DNA of 64,000 nucleotides from Azospirillum canadense (GCF_025961225.1 NZ_JAOQNG010000001.1:719001-783000); one strand, 5' to 3'; counted from the first letter of the stretch, positions 40,376 to 49,825 are shown. Translations and numbers: made by a program. The notes: generated by a model not told the origin, from the sequence alone.

Positions 40376-40873
40376 ATGGACCGGCCGATCGAGTTGCGTA
40401 TTCCCGACGGGCGCATGGCTTTCGGTGACGTGCCGGAGCACATCGACGAGCGCCTCCAGGCGGCCGTGAAGGCCCGCGGGGTCCCGGAGCGTTGCGAGGA
40501 GCTGCTGTGGGAGGCGCACCGGCTGGGCCCGCGGGTGCTGCTGGTCTACTACGCGCTGTACAAGTACTACTTCAACCGCAAGCGCTTTGCCGACGCGGAG
40601 CGGGTCGCGCAGATCGGGCTGGAGGCCGCGGCGCGCGAGGGCGGCTTTTCCGGCGACTGGCGGACCTTGGCCGCCGACAGCACGGCGTGGACGGCGGAGG
40701 GGCCGCAGCGCTTCGTCCTGTTCACACTGAAGGCGCTGGCCTTCATCAACCTGCGCCGCGACCGGCTGGCCGACGCGCGGGCGATCCTCGACAAACTGGC
40801 GGAGATCGACCCGCTGGACCAGGTCGGCTATGGCGTCATCGCCGCGCTGGCGAAGGGTGTGGAGGGGGAGTGA
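40376..40873 (+). CDS. TPR-like helical protein of the nif region (copy 1)
   Basis: A 165-residue, all-helical protein without signal or membrane segment; I cannot name a family. Two helix-turn-helix units look like TPR: YYALYKYYFNRKRFADAERV and LAFINLRRDRLADARAILDKLAEID. The protein at 62018-62548 aligns along most of its length (FNRKRFADAERV against FYKANLDEALAY, DPLDQVGYGV against DPKDKLGAARL). It is divergent from iscA and shares an intergenic NifA site, so nitrogen-fixation control is likely. Start 40376 follows GGAAGGGGCGGCG. Probably a protein-protein adaptor in nitrogenase assembly, as inference only. Confidence 0.7.
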   Translation: MDRPIELRIPDGRMAFGDVPEHIDERLQAAVKARGVPERCEELLWEAHRLGPRVLLVYYALYKYYFNRKRFADAERVAQIGLEAAAREGGFSGDWRTLAADSTAWTAEGPQRFVLFTLKALAFINLRRDRLADARAILDKLAEIDPLDQVGYGVIAALAKGVEGE

Positions 40874-40914
40874 GGAGATAGGGGGCGTAGTCGCGCTGGC
40901 CCCACCCTGGCGCT

Positions 40915-41505
40915 CTAATCACCCGCCCCGAAGCACACCGCTTCGGCGCCGCAGGCGCGGCAGACGGGGGCGCCGCAGGGGATCAGGCCGTCGCGGGCGC
41001 ACAGGAAGCGGTAGAGGAAGGTCTTCCACCGCGTGCCGGTGGCGTTCAGCACGGCCAGCGGATCGAAATGGCGCTCGATCACCGCGGCGAGATGGCGTGG
41101 GCCGTTGAGCCCCAGATCCTGCCACAGCTCGGCGCTGTCCAGCGCGGCGCGCGCGATTATCGCGGCCAGCCAGACCTCCTCATCGGTGCCCTGTGACCGG
41201 TGGGAGAGCAGCAGCTCGGCAAGCTCGCGGAACTCAGCGTGCAGATGCGCGGGCAGACGGGCGGGCGACGCTTCCACGACCGGCAGGCCGTCCTGGAGCG
41301 CGCCGGGAAAATAGCGTTCGAGAAGGCGTGTGAAGGCGACGTCCGACAGGCCGAGCGCGCCGGACCCGCCCGGCCAGCGGCGGGCCAAGATGCAGGCGAA
41401 CAGGTGCCCGTCGAAGACGTTGCGCCGGCCCTGCCGGTCGGTCAACCAGCGGTAGAGTGCGGCGGTGTCGCCCGCCCCCGGCGGGGCGGAATGCAGGATG
41501 CCCAT
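40915..41505 (-). CDS. nifQ: NifQ, molybdenum donor protein
   Basis: A 196-residue NifQ. The C-terminal metal-binding motif C-x4-C-x2-C-x5-C is complete (Cys177, Cys182, Cys185, Cys191), followed by only five residues. The LYRFLCARDGLIPCGAPVC region is characteristic. NifQ carries molybdenum as a Mo-Fe-S cluster to NifEN/NifH for cofactor assembly. It is the last gene of the nifE operon and faces a convergent TPR-like gene 41 bases away without a visible terminator. Confidence 0.95.
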   Translation of the reverse strand: MGILHSAPPGAGDTAALYRWLTDRQGRRNVFDGHLFACILARRWPGGSGALGLSDVAFTRLLERYFPGALQDGLPVVEASPARLPAHLHAEFRELAELLLSHRSQGTDEEVWLAAIIARAALDSAELWQDLGLNGPRHLAAVIERHFDPLAVLNATGTRWKTFLYRFLCARDGLIPCGAPVCRACGAEAVCFGAGD

Positions 41506-41532
41506 GGCGTCCTCCGGGGGCGGGACAAGACG

Positions 41533-41826
41533 TCAGGCCGCCTGGGGAAGGTGGGAGATGCAGCTTTTGGAGCAGACCTTGCCGCAGCTCTCGCAGCCGA
41601 TGCAGTTGCCGGCGTTCTTGACGCTCATGACCTTCTTCTCGGCCTCGTCGTCGAAGGCGTCGACGATGTCGCCGTCCTCGGTTATGCCGATCAGCTCCAG
41701 CACGTCGCGACCGCACACCTTGAAGCAACGGCCACAGCCGATGCACATCTTCTGGTCGATGCCTTCCACGAATTTCGGCGTCCAGGCGGTGCCGCCGCGG
41801 GTGGTGCCGGTCACGAACTCAGCCAT
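41533..41826 (-). CDS. fdxB: Ferredoxin III, nif-specific (FdxB)
   Basis: A 97-residue 2[4Fe-4S]-type ferredoxin. The two cluster motifs are CIGCGRCFKVCGRD and CIGCESCGKVCSKSC, separated by a loop of about 40 residues that is longer than in clostridial ferredoxins. Start 41826 follows GGAGCAGACG. It lies between the small CCE_0567-type gene and nifQ, as in other alphaproteobacterial nif clusters, and probably gives electrons for cofactor or cluster assembly. Confidence 0.92.
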   Translation of the reverse strand: MAEFVTGTTRGGTAWTPKFVEGIDQKMCIGCGRCFKVCGRDVLELIGITEDGDIVDAFDDEAEKKVMSVKNAGNCIGCESCGKVCSKSCISHLPQAA

Positions 41827-41874
41827 CGTCTGCTCCTGATGCAATGCGATTGTTGTTGAAAGGGAGGGTTTTCT

Positions 41875-42081
41875 TTACGCGGAAGCTTTTTCCAGCGCCT
41901 TCAGCTCGGCGCGTTTCTCGGTCAAGGTCTTGTAGGAGTCGTACGTTTCCTGGGCGACTTGCAGAATGGACTGCCAATTCTGCGGCAGCTCTTCCGACAG
42001 GTCGTGCAGGTCCATCTTCTTCTGCGTGGCCCGGGCGTTGAGCTTCTTGACCTCGTCCTTCAAGGCATCGATGTCAGCCAT
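41875..42081 (-). CDS. Small nif-linked CCE_0567-type protein
   Basis: A 68-residue, charged, helical hairpin protein (MADIDALKDEVKKLNARATQ, then SYKTLTEKRAELKALEKASA). Its size, heptad pattern and position after the NifX-associated gene match the CCE_0567/DUF683 metalloprotein family, which folds as a two-helix dimer. The function in nitrogen fixation is not established. It lies 10 bases after the stop of the preceding gene, so it is co-translated in the nifE operon. Confidence 0.85.
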   Translation of the reverse strand: MADIDALKDEVKKLNARATQKKMDLHDLSEELPQNWQSILQVAQETYDSYKTLTEKRAELKALEKASA

Positions 42082-42091
42082 GTCCGAATCC

Positions 42092-42565
42092 TCACAGATC
42101 GGCGACTTCAGGGAATTTCTTGATCAGCGCGACCGCCTCGCCGACGATCTTCGCGCCGTCGGCGGACAGCTTCTCCACCGACGGGAAGCCGAAGCGGTGC
42201 ACGTCGCGCAGGTGCTTCGACACCACCACGAGGCGGCCAGTGGTCAGCACCATGCGGCCGAAGCCCTCGTGACTCATCTTCATGATAGGGGAGGCGATCA
42301 GGCCGGTCCGCTTCTCCACCGTGATGCCCACGGCCTTGTAGAAAAGCTCCAGCCGCCACAGCGTGTCGGGGTCCGGGTCGCCCATGATCGGGATGGCGGC
42401 GCGGGCTTCCTTGTCCAGGATGAAGGGGGCGAGGAGCTGCTCATCGCCCTTGCCTTCCCAGGCACCGTAGCTGTCCTCGGCGCGGAACAGCATGACCAGG
42501 ACCTTCAGGAACTCCTGGGCGAGATCCGTCTCGGCGGCGGGGGCGGCGGTCGCGGTATCCGTCAT
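42092..42565 (-). CDS. NifX-associated nitrogen fixation protein (DUF269)
   Basis: A 157-residue protein of the family found directly after nifX in most nif clusters. Family features seen are [21 protein letters not shown] near the N-terminus, [20 protein letters not shown] and [27 protein letters not shown]. Its exact role is unknown; a part in FeMo-cofactor handling is presumed from the position. Start 42565, four bases after the nifX stop, follows a GAGGA site. Confidence 0.92.
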   Translation of the reverse strand: MTDTATAAPAAETDLAQEFLKVLVMLFRAEDSYGAWEGKGDEQLLAPFILDKEARAAIPIMGDPDPDTLWRLELFYKAVGITVEKRTGLIASPIMKMSHEGFGRMVLTTGRLVVVSKHLRDVHRFGFPSVEKLSADGAKIVGEAVALIKKFPEVADL

Positions 42566-42569
42566 GGTT

Positions 42570-42986
42570 TCAATCCTCCTCGTCGAACGCGAATTCACCG
42601 AAACGTTCCTCGGCGGTCTGGCCGGCGTTCAGCGCCTTGCGCAGCCAGGGCGGCGGGTTGCCGTTGATGGTCTCGACCAGCCGGTCGAGCAGGGCGGGGA
42701 TGCTTTCGGTGGCCTCCACCTTCACGGGGTGGATCTTCTTGGCAACGACGCGCGCGGCGGCCGAGGCGCCAATGGCCGACAGGTAGACGATCGCGACGTC
42801 GGCCAGCGCCTCCAGCTTCGGCAGCAGCTTGTCCTCGTTGCCGTCCTCGAACATCGAGCCGCCGAACTGGAGGGTTTCCACCATCCGGTGGCCGGCCTTG
42901 TCCACCTCGTAGACCACGATGTTCTTGGCCCATCCGAAATGCGCATCGACGTGCTGCATGTCCTGGGTGCAGAAAGCGACCTTCAT
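42570..42986 (-). CDS. nifX: NifX, cofactor-precursor carrier
   Basis: A 138-residue NifX. The NifX/NifB C-terminal-type fold begins [20 protein letters not shown], with conserved HFG and a central [20 protein letters not shown]. NifX binds the NifB cofactor or VK-cluster during FeMo-cofactor synthesis between NifB and NifEN. Start 42986 follows a perfect AAAGGAGGATTC. The homologous domain also forms the C-terminus of NifB at the right end of the window. Confidence 0.95.
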   Translation of the reverse strand: MKVAFCTQDMQHVDAHFGWAKNIVVYEVDKAGHRMVETLQFGGSMFEDGNEDKLLPKLEALADVAIVYLSAIGASAAARVVAKKIHPVKVEATESIPALLDRLVETINGNPPPWLRKALNAGQTAEERFGEFAFDEED

Positions 42987-43033
42987 GAATCCTCCTTTTC
43001 GGGGCCGGCCGGGGTCGGCCGTGTCCACCAAAC

Positions 43034-44428
43034 TCAGCCGGCGCTGCATCCGCATGATCCGCCCCCGCAGTGATGGCCCTTGTCATGCCCGTCATGGTCT
43101 TCAGCCGCAGGCCCATGCTCGTCGTGGTCCATCTCGCGGGACAGGAACAGGTTGCCGATCTCGCACAGAAGCTCGCGGCTGCCGCGGTAGCCGACGGACA
43201 CCTTCAGGCCGGCGCTCAGCCGGTCGAACATGGGCAGTCCCATGCGGTGCAGCGGCACGCCGATGCGCGCCGCCCCCATGCGGCCGTGCGAGTTCGACAC
43301 GATCAGGTCGGCCTCGCGGGCCAGCGTCTCTACATCGGAATGGTCGCCGACCATGACCGTCGCGGCGCGCAGCTTTTCCAGCACCGCGGCCTGGGTGGGC
43401 GACACCGCGGCGATCACCTCCGCGCCCAGGTCGGCGAGGAAGCTGGTGACGGCGTAGAGCAGGTCCGGCTCCAGCGCCACGGCGATGCGCTTGCGGCTGA
43501 AGAAGAAGTGCCCGTCCAGCATGGCGTCCACCAGCGTCTCGCGCTGGCGGCGCAGCCGCGCCGGCACCGGGCGGCCGGACAGGTCCGACAGCGTCCTGAC
43601 CAGCCGGTCCGACGCCTCCAGCCCGGTCAGCCGGTCGAAGAAGATGGAGCGGACGTCCGTCTTCAGCTCCAGCGCCGCGGCGGCGACCTTCATGTGCTCG
43701 CCGATCACCAGCGTCGCTTCCGACGCGCCCATGGCGGCGATTTGCTCCACCGTCACACCGCCGAGCGAGGTGGCGGTGAAGTCGTCGGGCTGGCGGCCGG
43801 ACATGGACAGCGACAGGTCGGGCAGGAAGATCGGCGTCAGGCCGAAGCTCTCGATGACGTCGCGCAGCTCCTCCACGTCGCCGGGCGACAGGTGGCAGCC
43901 GGCCAGCACGTTGACTTGGCCCTTCACCGTCGCGGCGGCGGGCTGGACCACTTCCTCCACGATGCCGGTCACGGCGGCGGAGAAGCCGTCCTCGAAGCCG
44001 CCGGCGAAGTCCGGCGTGTTGGCGAACACCAGTTTCAGGTCGGCCAGCATTGGGTTGCGCTGGCGGAAGCTGTTGTACTGGCCGCCCATGTCCTCGCCCT
44101 TGGTCTCGGTGACGCCGGTGGTGGCGACGCCGATCAGGGCGGGCTTGTTGCGCTCCGCGATGGTGCGGATCGCCTGCTCCAGGTTGTCGTAGCCGCCGAG
44201 GATGGTGGACACCTGGTCCATGGCGGTGGTCTGGAGCGGGATCGCCTCGCGGAAATGGCGGACCAGCAGGACCAGCCCGAAGGCGGTGCAGCCTTGGCTC
44301 CCGTGGAACAGAGGCATGCAGCGGTCGACGCCGAGGTAGGCGAGCGCAGCGCCCAAAGGCTGGCTCATTTTCAGCGGGTTGGTGGAGGCCGCCTTGGCGG
44401 AGTGGGGAAAGCGCTGGAGAGTGCCCAT
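43034..44428 (-). CDS. nifN: NifN, FeMo-cofactor scaffold subunit
   Basis: A 464-residue NifN that forms NifEN with NifE, the scaffold where the cofactor precursor gains molybdenum and homocitrate. Recognised parts are NPLKMSQPLGAALAYLG, FHGSQGCTAFGLVLLVRHFREAIP and GCHLSPGDVEELRDVIESFG. The last ~33 residues are exceptional: rich in His, Asp and Cys (DHDEHGPAAEDHDGHDKGHH, then CGGGSCGC), a likely metal-binding tail beyond the usual end. Its start lies three bases after the nifE stop. Confidence 0.95.
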   Translation of the reverse strand: MGTLQRFPHSAKAASTNPLKMSQPLGAALAYLGVDRCMPLFHGSQGCTAFGLVLLVRHFREAIPLQTTAMDQVSTILGGYDNLEQAIRTIAERNKPALIGVATTGVTETKGEDMGGQYNSFRQRNPMLADLKLVFANTPDFAGGFEDGFSAAVTGIVEEVVQPAAATVKGQVNVLAGCHLSPGDVEELRDVIESFGLTPIFLPDLSLSMSGRQPDDFTATSLGGVTVEQIAAMGASEATLVIGEHMKVAAAALELKTDVRSIFFDRLTGLEASDRLVRTLSDLSGRPVPARLRRQRETLVDAMLDGHFFFSRKRIAVALEPDLLYAVTSFLADLGAEVIAAVSPTQAAVLEKLRAATVMVGDHSDVETLAREADLIVSNSHGRMGAARIGVPLHRMGLPMFDRLSAGLKVSVGYRGSRELLCEIGNLFLSREMDHDEHGPAAEDHDGHDKGHHCGGGSCGCSAG

Positions 44429-44431
44429 GGC

Positions 44432-45823
44432 TTACGCCTCCCCCGGCTTGCCGTCCCAGGGGGCGGGTAGGCGCACCTGCCGCCAGATCGGGTTGGACAG
44501 CGTCTTGTCGATCTCCTCGCACAGGTTGACGATGCCGTCGTAGCCCGCGTAGGCGTGGTGGCGTTCCTGGTTCAGGTCGAGCCACGGAACCTTGGCCTTC
44601 AGCGCGATGAACTGCGACCGGCCGCCGGACATCATGATGTCGGCCTCGCTGTCCTTCAGCATCTTGTAGATGTCGCGGGGCTTCAGGTCGTCCCACTGGT
44701 GGAACTCCTCCCCCTTCATCTTCTTGATGCGCTCCTTGTCCTCCTTCGTGGACTTCTTCGTGGAGGTGCCGGCGATGGTCAGGCCGGCGCCTTCCAGGGC
44801 GGTGACCATCGACCAGCTCTTTACGCCGCCGGTGAACAGCAGGACGCGCTTGCCGTCGAAACGCGGCTTGTAGGGTTCCAGCCGCCGCCAAACGCGGCTT
44901 TCCTCGCGGGCGATGACGCCCTCGGTGCGGTCGAGGATGGCCTTGTCGGCACCGCGCTCCACCAGCATGCGGGCCATGGTGCGCAGCGTGTCCGACATGT
45001 CCGACACGCCGTAGAAGGAGCCCTCGAAGTAGGGGATGCCCCAGCGTTCCTGCATCTTGCGGCCGATGTTCACCAGCGCCTGGGAGCAGACGACCATGGT
45101 CAGCCGCGCGCGGTGCGCCTGGGCCACCTCGTTGTAGCGGCCGTCGCCGGAGATGCAGGACAGGATGCGGATGCCGATCTCGTCCAGCAGCGGCTTCACC
45201 AGCCAAAGCTCGCCGGCGAGGTTGTATTCGCCGACGATGCAGATGTCGGTCGGGGTCGTCACCTCCGGCTCCACCGTGCCGATGACGTGGTCGAGCAGAG
45301 CCTCGCCGGCCATCTTGTTGCCGAGGTTCTTCGACCCGACGAAGCCCGGCGCCATCACCGGGATGACCGGCTTGCCCAGCTTCTTCGCGGCGAACTTGCA
45401 GACCGCCTCGATGTCGTCGCCGATCATCGCCGGCACGCAGGTCTGGTAGACGAAGACCGCCGGCGGGTCGTACTGCTGCACGACCTCACGGATGGCGCGG
45501 TACAGCTTCTTCTCGCCGCCGTGGACGATGTCGAGTTCGGACAGGTCGGTGGTGAAGCCCGTGCGGTAGAGCTGCGAGCCGGAGGACTTGGTCCCGCGGC
45601 TGTCCCAGCTGTTGCCGAGGCAGGCAATCGGTCCGTGCACGAGGTGGGCGGCGTCGGCGATCGGTTGCAGCACGATCATCGCGCCGTCGTAGGCGCAGCC
45701 GCCGGCCGCGGCGCCCGGCTTCAGGGCCTTGGAGCAGCCCTTCTTCCGTTCCTTGTCGGACTTGGCTTGGTTGGTGGCACAACCCGGCTCGTTGAAGACG
45801 TCCTGGAGCTTTTCCTGGAGCAT
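44432..45823 (-). CDS. nifE: NifE, FeMo-cofactor scaffold subunit
   Basis: A 463-residue NifE. Typical blocks are the N-terminal EPGCATNQAKSDKERKKGCS, GCAYDGAMIVLQPIADAAH, HGPIACLGNSWDSRGTKSSG and GGVKSWSMVTALEGAG. With NifN it makes the heterotetramer that matures the iron-molybdenum cofactor. It heads an operon running through nifN, nifX, two small nif genes, fdxB and nifQ. A sigma-54 promoter lies 49 bases upstream and two NifA sites lie behind it. Confidence 0.96.
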   Translation of the reverse strand: MLQEKLQDVFNEPGCATNQAKSDKERKKGCSKALKPGAAAGGCAYDGAMIVLQPIADAAHLVHGPIACLGNSWDSRGTKSSGSQLYRTGFTTDLSELDIVHGGEKKLYRAIREVVQQYDPPAVFVYQTCVPAMIGDDIEAVCKFAAKKLGKPVIPVMAPGFVGSKNLGNKMAGEALLDHVIGTVEPEVTTPTDICIVGEYNLAGELWLVKPLLDEIGIRILSCISGDGRYNEVAQAHRARLTMVVCSQALVNIGRKMQERWGIPYFEGSFYGVSDMSDTLRTMARMLVERGADKAILDRTEGVIAREESRVWRRLEPYKPRFDGKRVLLFTGGVKSWSMVTALEGAGLTIAGTSTKKSTKEDKERIKKMKGEEFHQWDDLKPRDIYKMLKDSEADIMMSGGRSQFIALKAKVPWLDLNQERHHAYAGYDGIVNLCEEIDKTLSNPIWRQVRLPAPWDGKPGEA

Positions 45824-45871
45824 GACCTTCTCCTGCCCATGGCCGACATCGGCGCGTGTGGAGCGGTCATA

Positions 45872-45887
45872 TGCAGGGCTCGTGCCA
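45872..45887 (-). promoter_or_regulatory. Sigma-54 promoter of the nifENX operon
   Basis: TGGCACGAGCCCTGCA on the minus strand matches the -24/-12 consensus with one difference in the -12 part (CTGCA for TTGCA). Confidence 0.85.
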
Positions 45888-45933
45888 TCGGGTTAGCGCG
45901 TTGATCGGATTGGATTGTCCAGTCGGCGGGCGC

Positions 45934-45949
45934 TGTGCGATAGCTGACA
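45934..45949. promoter_or_regulatory. NifA upstream activator site 1 for nifE
   Basis: TGTGCGATAGCTGACA fits TGT-N10-ACA, 47 bases upstream of the -24 element. Confidence 0.75.
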
Positions 45950-45961
45950 ATCGAAGGAATT

Positions 45962-45977
45962 TGTCGGGTGTCGGACA
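45962..45977. promoter_or_regulatory. NifA upstream activator site 2 for nifE
   Basis: TGTCGGGTGTCGGACA fits TGT-N10-ACA and lies 28 bases (center to center) from site 1, which puts them on roughly opposite or near faces of the helix. Confidence 0.7.
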
Positions 45978-46017
45978 CGGGCATTTTGGTTTCGGGGGCC
46001 CGCGGTCCGCCCGGGGG

Positions 46018-46548
46018 TCAGGAGGAGCGCGGCGTCCGGCCGGGGGAGCGGGCGCCGAGCCGGTCGTCCATCCAGCTGCGCACCGCGTCATTGAACTCGG
46101 CCGGGGCCTTCCGGCCGAAGCGCTGGCCGACGCCGCCCAGCGTCTCCTGCGCCAGTGCTTCGCGCATCGCCTTCTCGGCAGTCAGCATCACCCCATGGAC
46201 GGCGCAGACGCCGGAGGTCGCCCAGGACGGCGGCCTTTCGCCGAATACCGCGCAGCGGCCGCGGATTTCCTGGCAGTCGAACAACGGCTTGTCGCCTTCG
46301 ATGGCGTCGACGACGTCCAGGAAGGTGATCGCATCGGCTGGCTTGGCGAGCCGGTAGCCGCCGCGCACCCCTTCGCTGGCCGCGACGATTCCCGCCTTCT
46401 CCAGCTTGGGGAAGATCTTGGCGAGGAAGGAGGGGGAGACGCCCTGCAACTCCGCAAGGTCGCGGCTGCTGAGCGGCGTGTCGCCCGAGGAGACCAGCCA
46501 GAGCAGGCAGTGGATCGCGTATTCGACGCTTGCGGTGATGTGTGCCAT
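46018..46548 (-). CDS. Rrf2-family transcriptional regulator with Fe-S cysteines
   Basis: A 176-residue Rrf2 regulator. The winged helix covers residues 1-75 (EYAIHCLLWLVSSGDTPLSS, VSPSFLAKIFPKLEKAGIV, GVRGGYRLAKP). Three Cys at 92, 99 and 115 (DCQEIRGRC..GVC) are spaced as in Fe-S-sensing Rrf2 proteins such as NsrR, RirA or IscR, though the last gap is wider. It may sense NO, iron or cluster status. It lies between nifK and nifE on the same strand. Its stop is 40 bases upstream of the second NifA site, so it may be read from its own promoter. Start 46548 gives the normal family N-terminus (MAHITASVEYA). Confidence 0.85.
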   Translation of the reverse strand: MAHITASVEYAIHCLLWLVSSGDTPLSSRDLAELQGVSPSFLAKIFPKLEKAGIVAASEGVRGGYRLAKPADAITFLDVVDAIEGDKPLFDCQEIRGRCAVFGERPPSWATSGVCAVHGVMLTAEKAMREALAQETLGGVGQRFGRKAPAEFNDAVRSWMDDRLGARSPGRTPRSS

Positions 46549-46627
46549 GACGCGCGGTGCGGTGTGCCGTAGCGGCGGGTTCAACAACACAGACTATATA
46601 AGTCGGAGTTCAGCAGCGCAAAGACGA

Positions 46628-46663
46628 AAAGCCGGAGCCCGTCTTGCGACGAACTCCGGCTTT
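46628..46663 (-). terminator. Terminator of nifHDK
   Basis: AAAGCCGGAG / CTCCGGCTTT, ten pairs, followed on the minus strand by TTTTCGTCTTT. It lies about 78 bases after the nifK stop. Confidence 0.85.
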
Positions 46664-46740
46664 CCGGGGAAGCGGTTGGGGCGGGGGGATGGAGACCCCG
46701 ACCCAACCGGGAACCTTTGATCCGGGAAGAACCCCCGCGA

Positions 46741-48306
46741 TCAGCGGATCAGGTCGAACGAGTAGTCGGTTTGGCCAACGATGTTGGTGTTGGCGTCGAT
46801 GTCCTCGAAGATCCGGTCCAGGATGCGCACCAGCACGTTGAGCGCGCCCTGGTAGCCCCAGGTCGGGTAACGGTGGTGGTGGTGGCGGTCGAAGATCGGG
46901 TAGGTCAGGCGGATCAGCGGAACCTTGGTGTCGCGCTCCAGATACTTGCCGTAGCTGTTGCCGATGATGTAGTCCACCTTGTCCGTGAAGATCAGCGAGC
47001 GCAGGTGCCAGAGGTCCTTGCCGCCGTAGGCCTTGCCGGACTTGCCGAACGGCGAGGAGTCGAGCAGCTTCTGGACCTGCTTCTCCCACTTCTTGGAGCC
47101 GGAGGTGGACAGGATGTGCACCGGCTCGGCGCCCAGCTCCAGCAGGAACTTGGACATGCCCAGGCAGAAGTCCGGGTCGCCGTACACGGCGAAGCGCTTG
47201 CCGTGCAGGTGGGTGTGGCTGTCGCCGATGGCGTCGACCAGGCGGCCGCGCTCCAGCTTCAGCTCGGCCGGGACCGGCTTGCCCGACAGCTCCGACAGCT
47301 TCAGGAGCAGCTCGTCGGTCGCCGCAACACCCATCGGGTAGTTGAACTTGGCGACGTCCTGGCCCTTCTCCTTGATGAACTGCAGCGACTGCGGGGTGCA
47401 GTATTCCTGCATGGAGATGGTGGCCTTGGCGTGGACGGCCTCCTTGGTGGCCTCCAGCGTCGTGCCGCCGTCATACATGCGGTACTCGCCGTCCATCGGG
47501 GTGTCGAAGTTGTCCGACACGTCCGACAGGATGGTCATGTCGATGCCGAACAGGCCGGCGATGCGCTTCAGCTCGCGGTTGTTGCCGACCGCATAGCCGT
47601 CGAAGCCCGGGATCAGGTTGATCGACGCGTTCTTCGGGGTGTCGTAGTTCTCCGACGTGCCCCAGAAGTGCGTGAGGACGCCCTTGATCATGTTGTCGTA
47701 GCCGACGATGTGGCTGCCGACGAAGGCCGGGGTGTGCGCGAACGGGACCGGGAAGTCCTGCGGGACGCTGTCCTTGCCCTTCGCGTTGGCGATGAAGCCC
47801 TGCAGGTCGTCGCCGATGACTTCGGCCATGCAGGTGGTCAGCACGGCGATCATCTTCGGCTTGTACAGCTCGTAGGCGTTCGCCAGGCCGTCGATCATGT
47901 TGTTCAGGCCGCCGAACACCGCCGCGTCTTCCGTCATCGACGAGGAGACCGCGGAGTTCGGCTCCTTGAAGTGGCGGGTCAGGTGCGTGCGGTAGTAGGC
48001 GACGCAGCCCTGCGAGCCGTGGACGAAGGGCAGGGTGCCCTCGAAGCCCTGGGCCGCGAACATCGCGCCGATCGGCTGGCAGGCCTTCGTCGGGTTGATG
48101 ACGACCGCCTCACGGGCGAAGTTCTTTTCCTTGTACTCTTCCGACTTGGTCCACTCGGAAACCCGGGCGACCTCCTCGTCGGAGTGGCCGTACTCGAACT
48201 CCGCCTTCTTGCGCTCGAACATCTCCTTGTATTCCGGCTGGCGGAACAGCGTGAAGTGGTCGAGAACCTTGTCGGCGCTCTGGGAAACGGTGTCGGACAT
48301 CGTCAA
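46741..48306 (-). CDS. nifK: Nitrogenase MoFe protein beta chain
   Basis: A 521-residue NifK. P-cluster ligand regions are visible: [41 protein letters not shown] (with the P-cluster Cys) and [16 protein letters not shown]. With NifD it forms the alpha2beta2 protein that reduces N2. Length is standard for alphaproteobacteria. Its start lies 25 bases after the nifD stop. The end carries YDSFDLIR-type C-terminal residues close to those of other NifK proteins, so it is complete. Confidence 0.98.
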   Translation of the reverse strand: MTMSDTVSQSADKVLDHFTLFRQPEYKEMFERKKAEFEYGHSDEEVARVSEWTKSEEYKEKNFAREAVVINPTKACQPIGAMFAAQGFEGTLPFVHGSQGCVAYYRTHLTRHFKEPNSAVSSSMTEDAAVFGGLNNMIDGLANAYELYKPKMIAVLTTCMAEVIGDDLQGFIANAKGKDSVPQDFPVPFAHTPAFVGSHIVGYDNMIKGVLTHFWGTSENYDTPKNASINLIPGFDGYAVGNNRELKRIAGLFGIDMTILSDVSDNFDTPMDGEYRMYDGGTTLEATKEAVHAKATISMQEYCTPQSLQFIKEKGQDVAKFNYPMGVAATDELLLKLSELSGKPVPAELKLERGRLVDAIGDSHTHLHGKRFAVYGDPDFCLGMSKFLLELGAEPVHILSTSGSKKWEKQVQKLLDSSPFGKSGKAYGGKDLWHLRSLIFTDKVDYIIGNSYGKYLERDTKVPLIRLTYPIFDRHHHHRYPTWGYQGALNVLVRILDRIFEDIDANTNIVGQTDYSFDLIR

Positions 48307-48331
48307 TACTCCTATCTTCCAGAGGCCGTGA

Positions 48332-49771
48332 TCAGAACGGAGCCTTCATGATGCCCCAGACGGGGTTGTTGATCGCCAAGTCCATGTCGCGGGCGAAGAT
48401 GGCGAAGCCGTCGTAGCCGTGGTACGGGCCGGAGTAATCCCAGCTGTGCATCTGGCGGAAGGGCAGGCCCATCTTCTGGAAGACGTACTTTTCCTTGATG
48501 CCCGACGCGACGAGGTCCGGACGGATCGCCTCGACGAACTTCTCCAGCTCGAACGCGGTGACGTCGTCGTAGATCAGCGTGCCTTCCTTCACGTAGTGCG
48601 GCGTGCGCTGATAGTCGTCGTTGTGGGCGAACTCGTAACCCGTGCCGACGATCTCCATGCCCAGGTCATGGTAGGCGTCGACCACGTGGCGCGGACGCAG
48701 GCCGCCGACGTAGATCATGACCTTCTTGCCCTCAAGCCGCGGCTTGTACTTGGCAATGACGGCGTCGACCATCGGCTGGTACCTGGCGATGACCTTCTCC
48801 GCGTTCTCCTTGATCTTGTCGTCGAAGAGAGCGGCGATCTTGCGCAGGGATTCGGCGATCTGCGACGGGCCGAAGAAGTTGTATTCCATCCAAGGAATGC
48901 CGAACTTCTCTTCCATGTGGCGCGCGATGTAGTTCATCGAGCGGTAGCAGTGGATGAGGTTCACCTTGGCCTTCGGGGTGTTTTCCAGCTCGGCGAGCGT
49001 GCCGTCGCCCGACCACTGGGCAACCACGCGCAGGCCGATCTCTTCCAGCAGGATACGGCTGGCCCAGGCGTCGCCACCGATGTTGTAGTCACCGATGATG
49101 GTGACGTCGTACGGGGTGGAGACGAAGCCTTCCTTCGGCTCGGTCTTCTCGAAGATCCAGTCGCGGATGGTGTCGTTGGCGATGTGGTGGCCCAGCGACT
49201 GAGACACGCCGCGGAAGCCTTCGCAGCGCACGGGGATGATCGGCTTGCCGATTTCCGCCGACTTGGCGCGGGCGACCGCCTCGATGTCGTCGCCGATCAG
49301 GCCGATCGGGCATTCCGACTGGATGGAGATGCCGTTCACGAGCGGGAACAGCTCGTTGATCTCCTCGATCACCTTGTGCAGCTTCTTGTCGCCGCCGAAA
49401 ACGATGTCCTTCTCCTGGAAGTCGGAGGTGAAGTGCATCGTGCCCCAGCTGTCCACGCCGGTATCGCCGACGTAGTAGTTGCGGCGGCCGGACCAGGAGT
49501 AATAGCCGCAGCCGACCGGGCCGTGGGAGATGTGGATCATGTCCTTGATCGGACCCCACACCACGCCCTTCGAACCGGCGTAGGCGCAACCGCGGATGGT
49601 CATCACGCCGGGGATCGACTTGATGTTCGACTTGACGCCGCAATCCTTGGCCTCGGCCTCCAGCACGTTGAGGTGCTTGGCGCGGCGCTTGCGCGACTTT
49701 TCGGGATAAGCTTCGAGGACCTTGTCGACGAGACCCTTGACGTCGATGCCTTCGTTCACGGACAGGCTCAT
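48332..49771 (-). CDS. nifD: Nitrogenase MoFe protein alpha chain
   Basis: A 479-residue NifD. P-cluster Cys lie in [17 protein letters not shown] and [28 protein letters not shown] holds the third. The FeMo-cofactor Cys is in the [17 protein letters not shown] block and the cofactor His in [17 protein letters not shown]. All ligands are present, so it should be active. Start 49771 ([13 protein letters not shown]) is preferred to an in-frame ATG six codons upstream, matching known Azospirillum NifD. A GC-rich hairpin (49826-49880) separates it from nifH. Confidence 0.98.
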   Translation of the reverse strand: MSLSVNEGIDVKGLVDKVLEAYPEKSRKRRAKHLNVLEAEAKDCGVKSNIKSIPGVMTIRGCAYAGSKGVVWGPIKDMIHISHGPVGCGYYSWSGRRNYYVGDTGVDSWGTMHFTSDFQEKDIVFGGDKKLHKVIEEINELFPLVNGISIQSECPIGLIGDDIEAVARAKSAEIGKPIIPVRCEGFRGVSQSLGHHIANDTIRDWIFEKTEPKEGFVSTPYDVTIIGDYNIGGDAWASRILLEEIGLRVVAQWSGDGTLAELENTPKAKVNLIHCYRSMNYIARHMEEKFGIPWMEYNFFGPSQIAESLRKIAALFDDKIKENAEKVIARYQPMVDAVIAKYKPRLEGKKVMIYVGGLRPRHVVDAYHDLGMEIVGTGYEFAHNDDYQRTPHYVKEGTLIYDDVTAFELEKFVEAIRPDLVASGIKEKYVFQKMGLPFRQMHSWDYSGPYHGYDGFAIFARDMDLAINNPVWGIMKAPF

Positions 49772-49825
49772 GGTGCCAGTCTCCTGCATGCTCTCATGAT
49801 CCGCGCCACTTCAGCGCGGGACCGA

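Noticed and set aside
43101..45206. A 701-codon minus-strand frame spanning nifE and nifN
   Set aside because: Out-of-frame reading of both genes, rich in Arg/Gly/Pro; the real frames have all family motifs.
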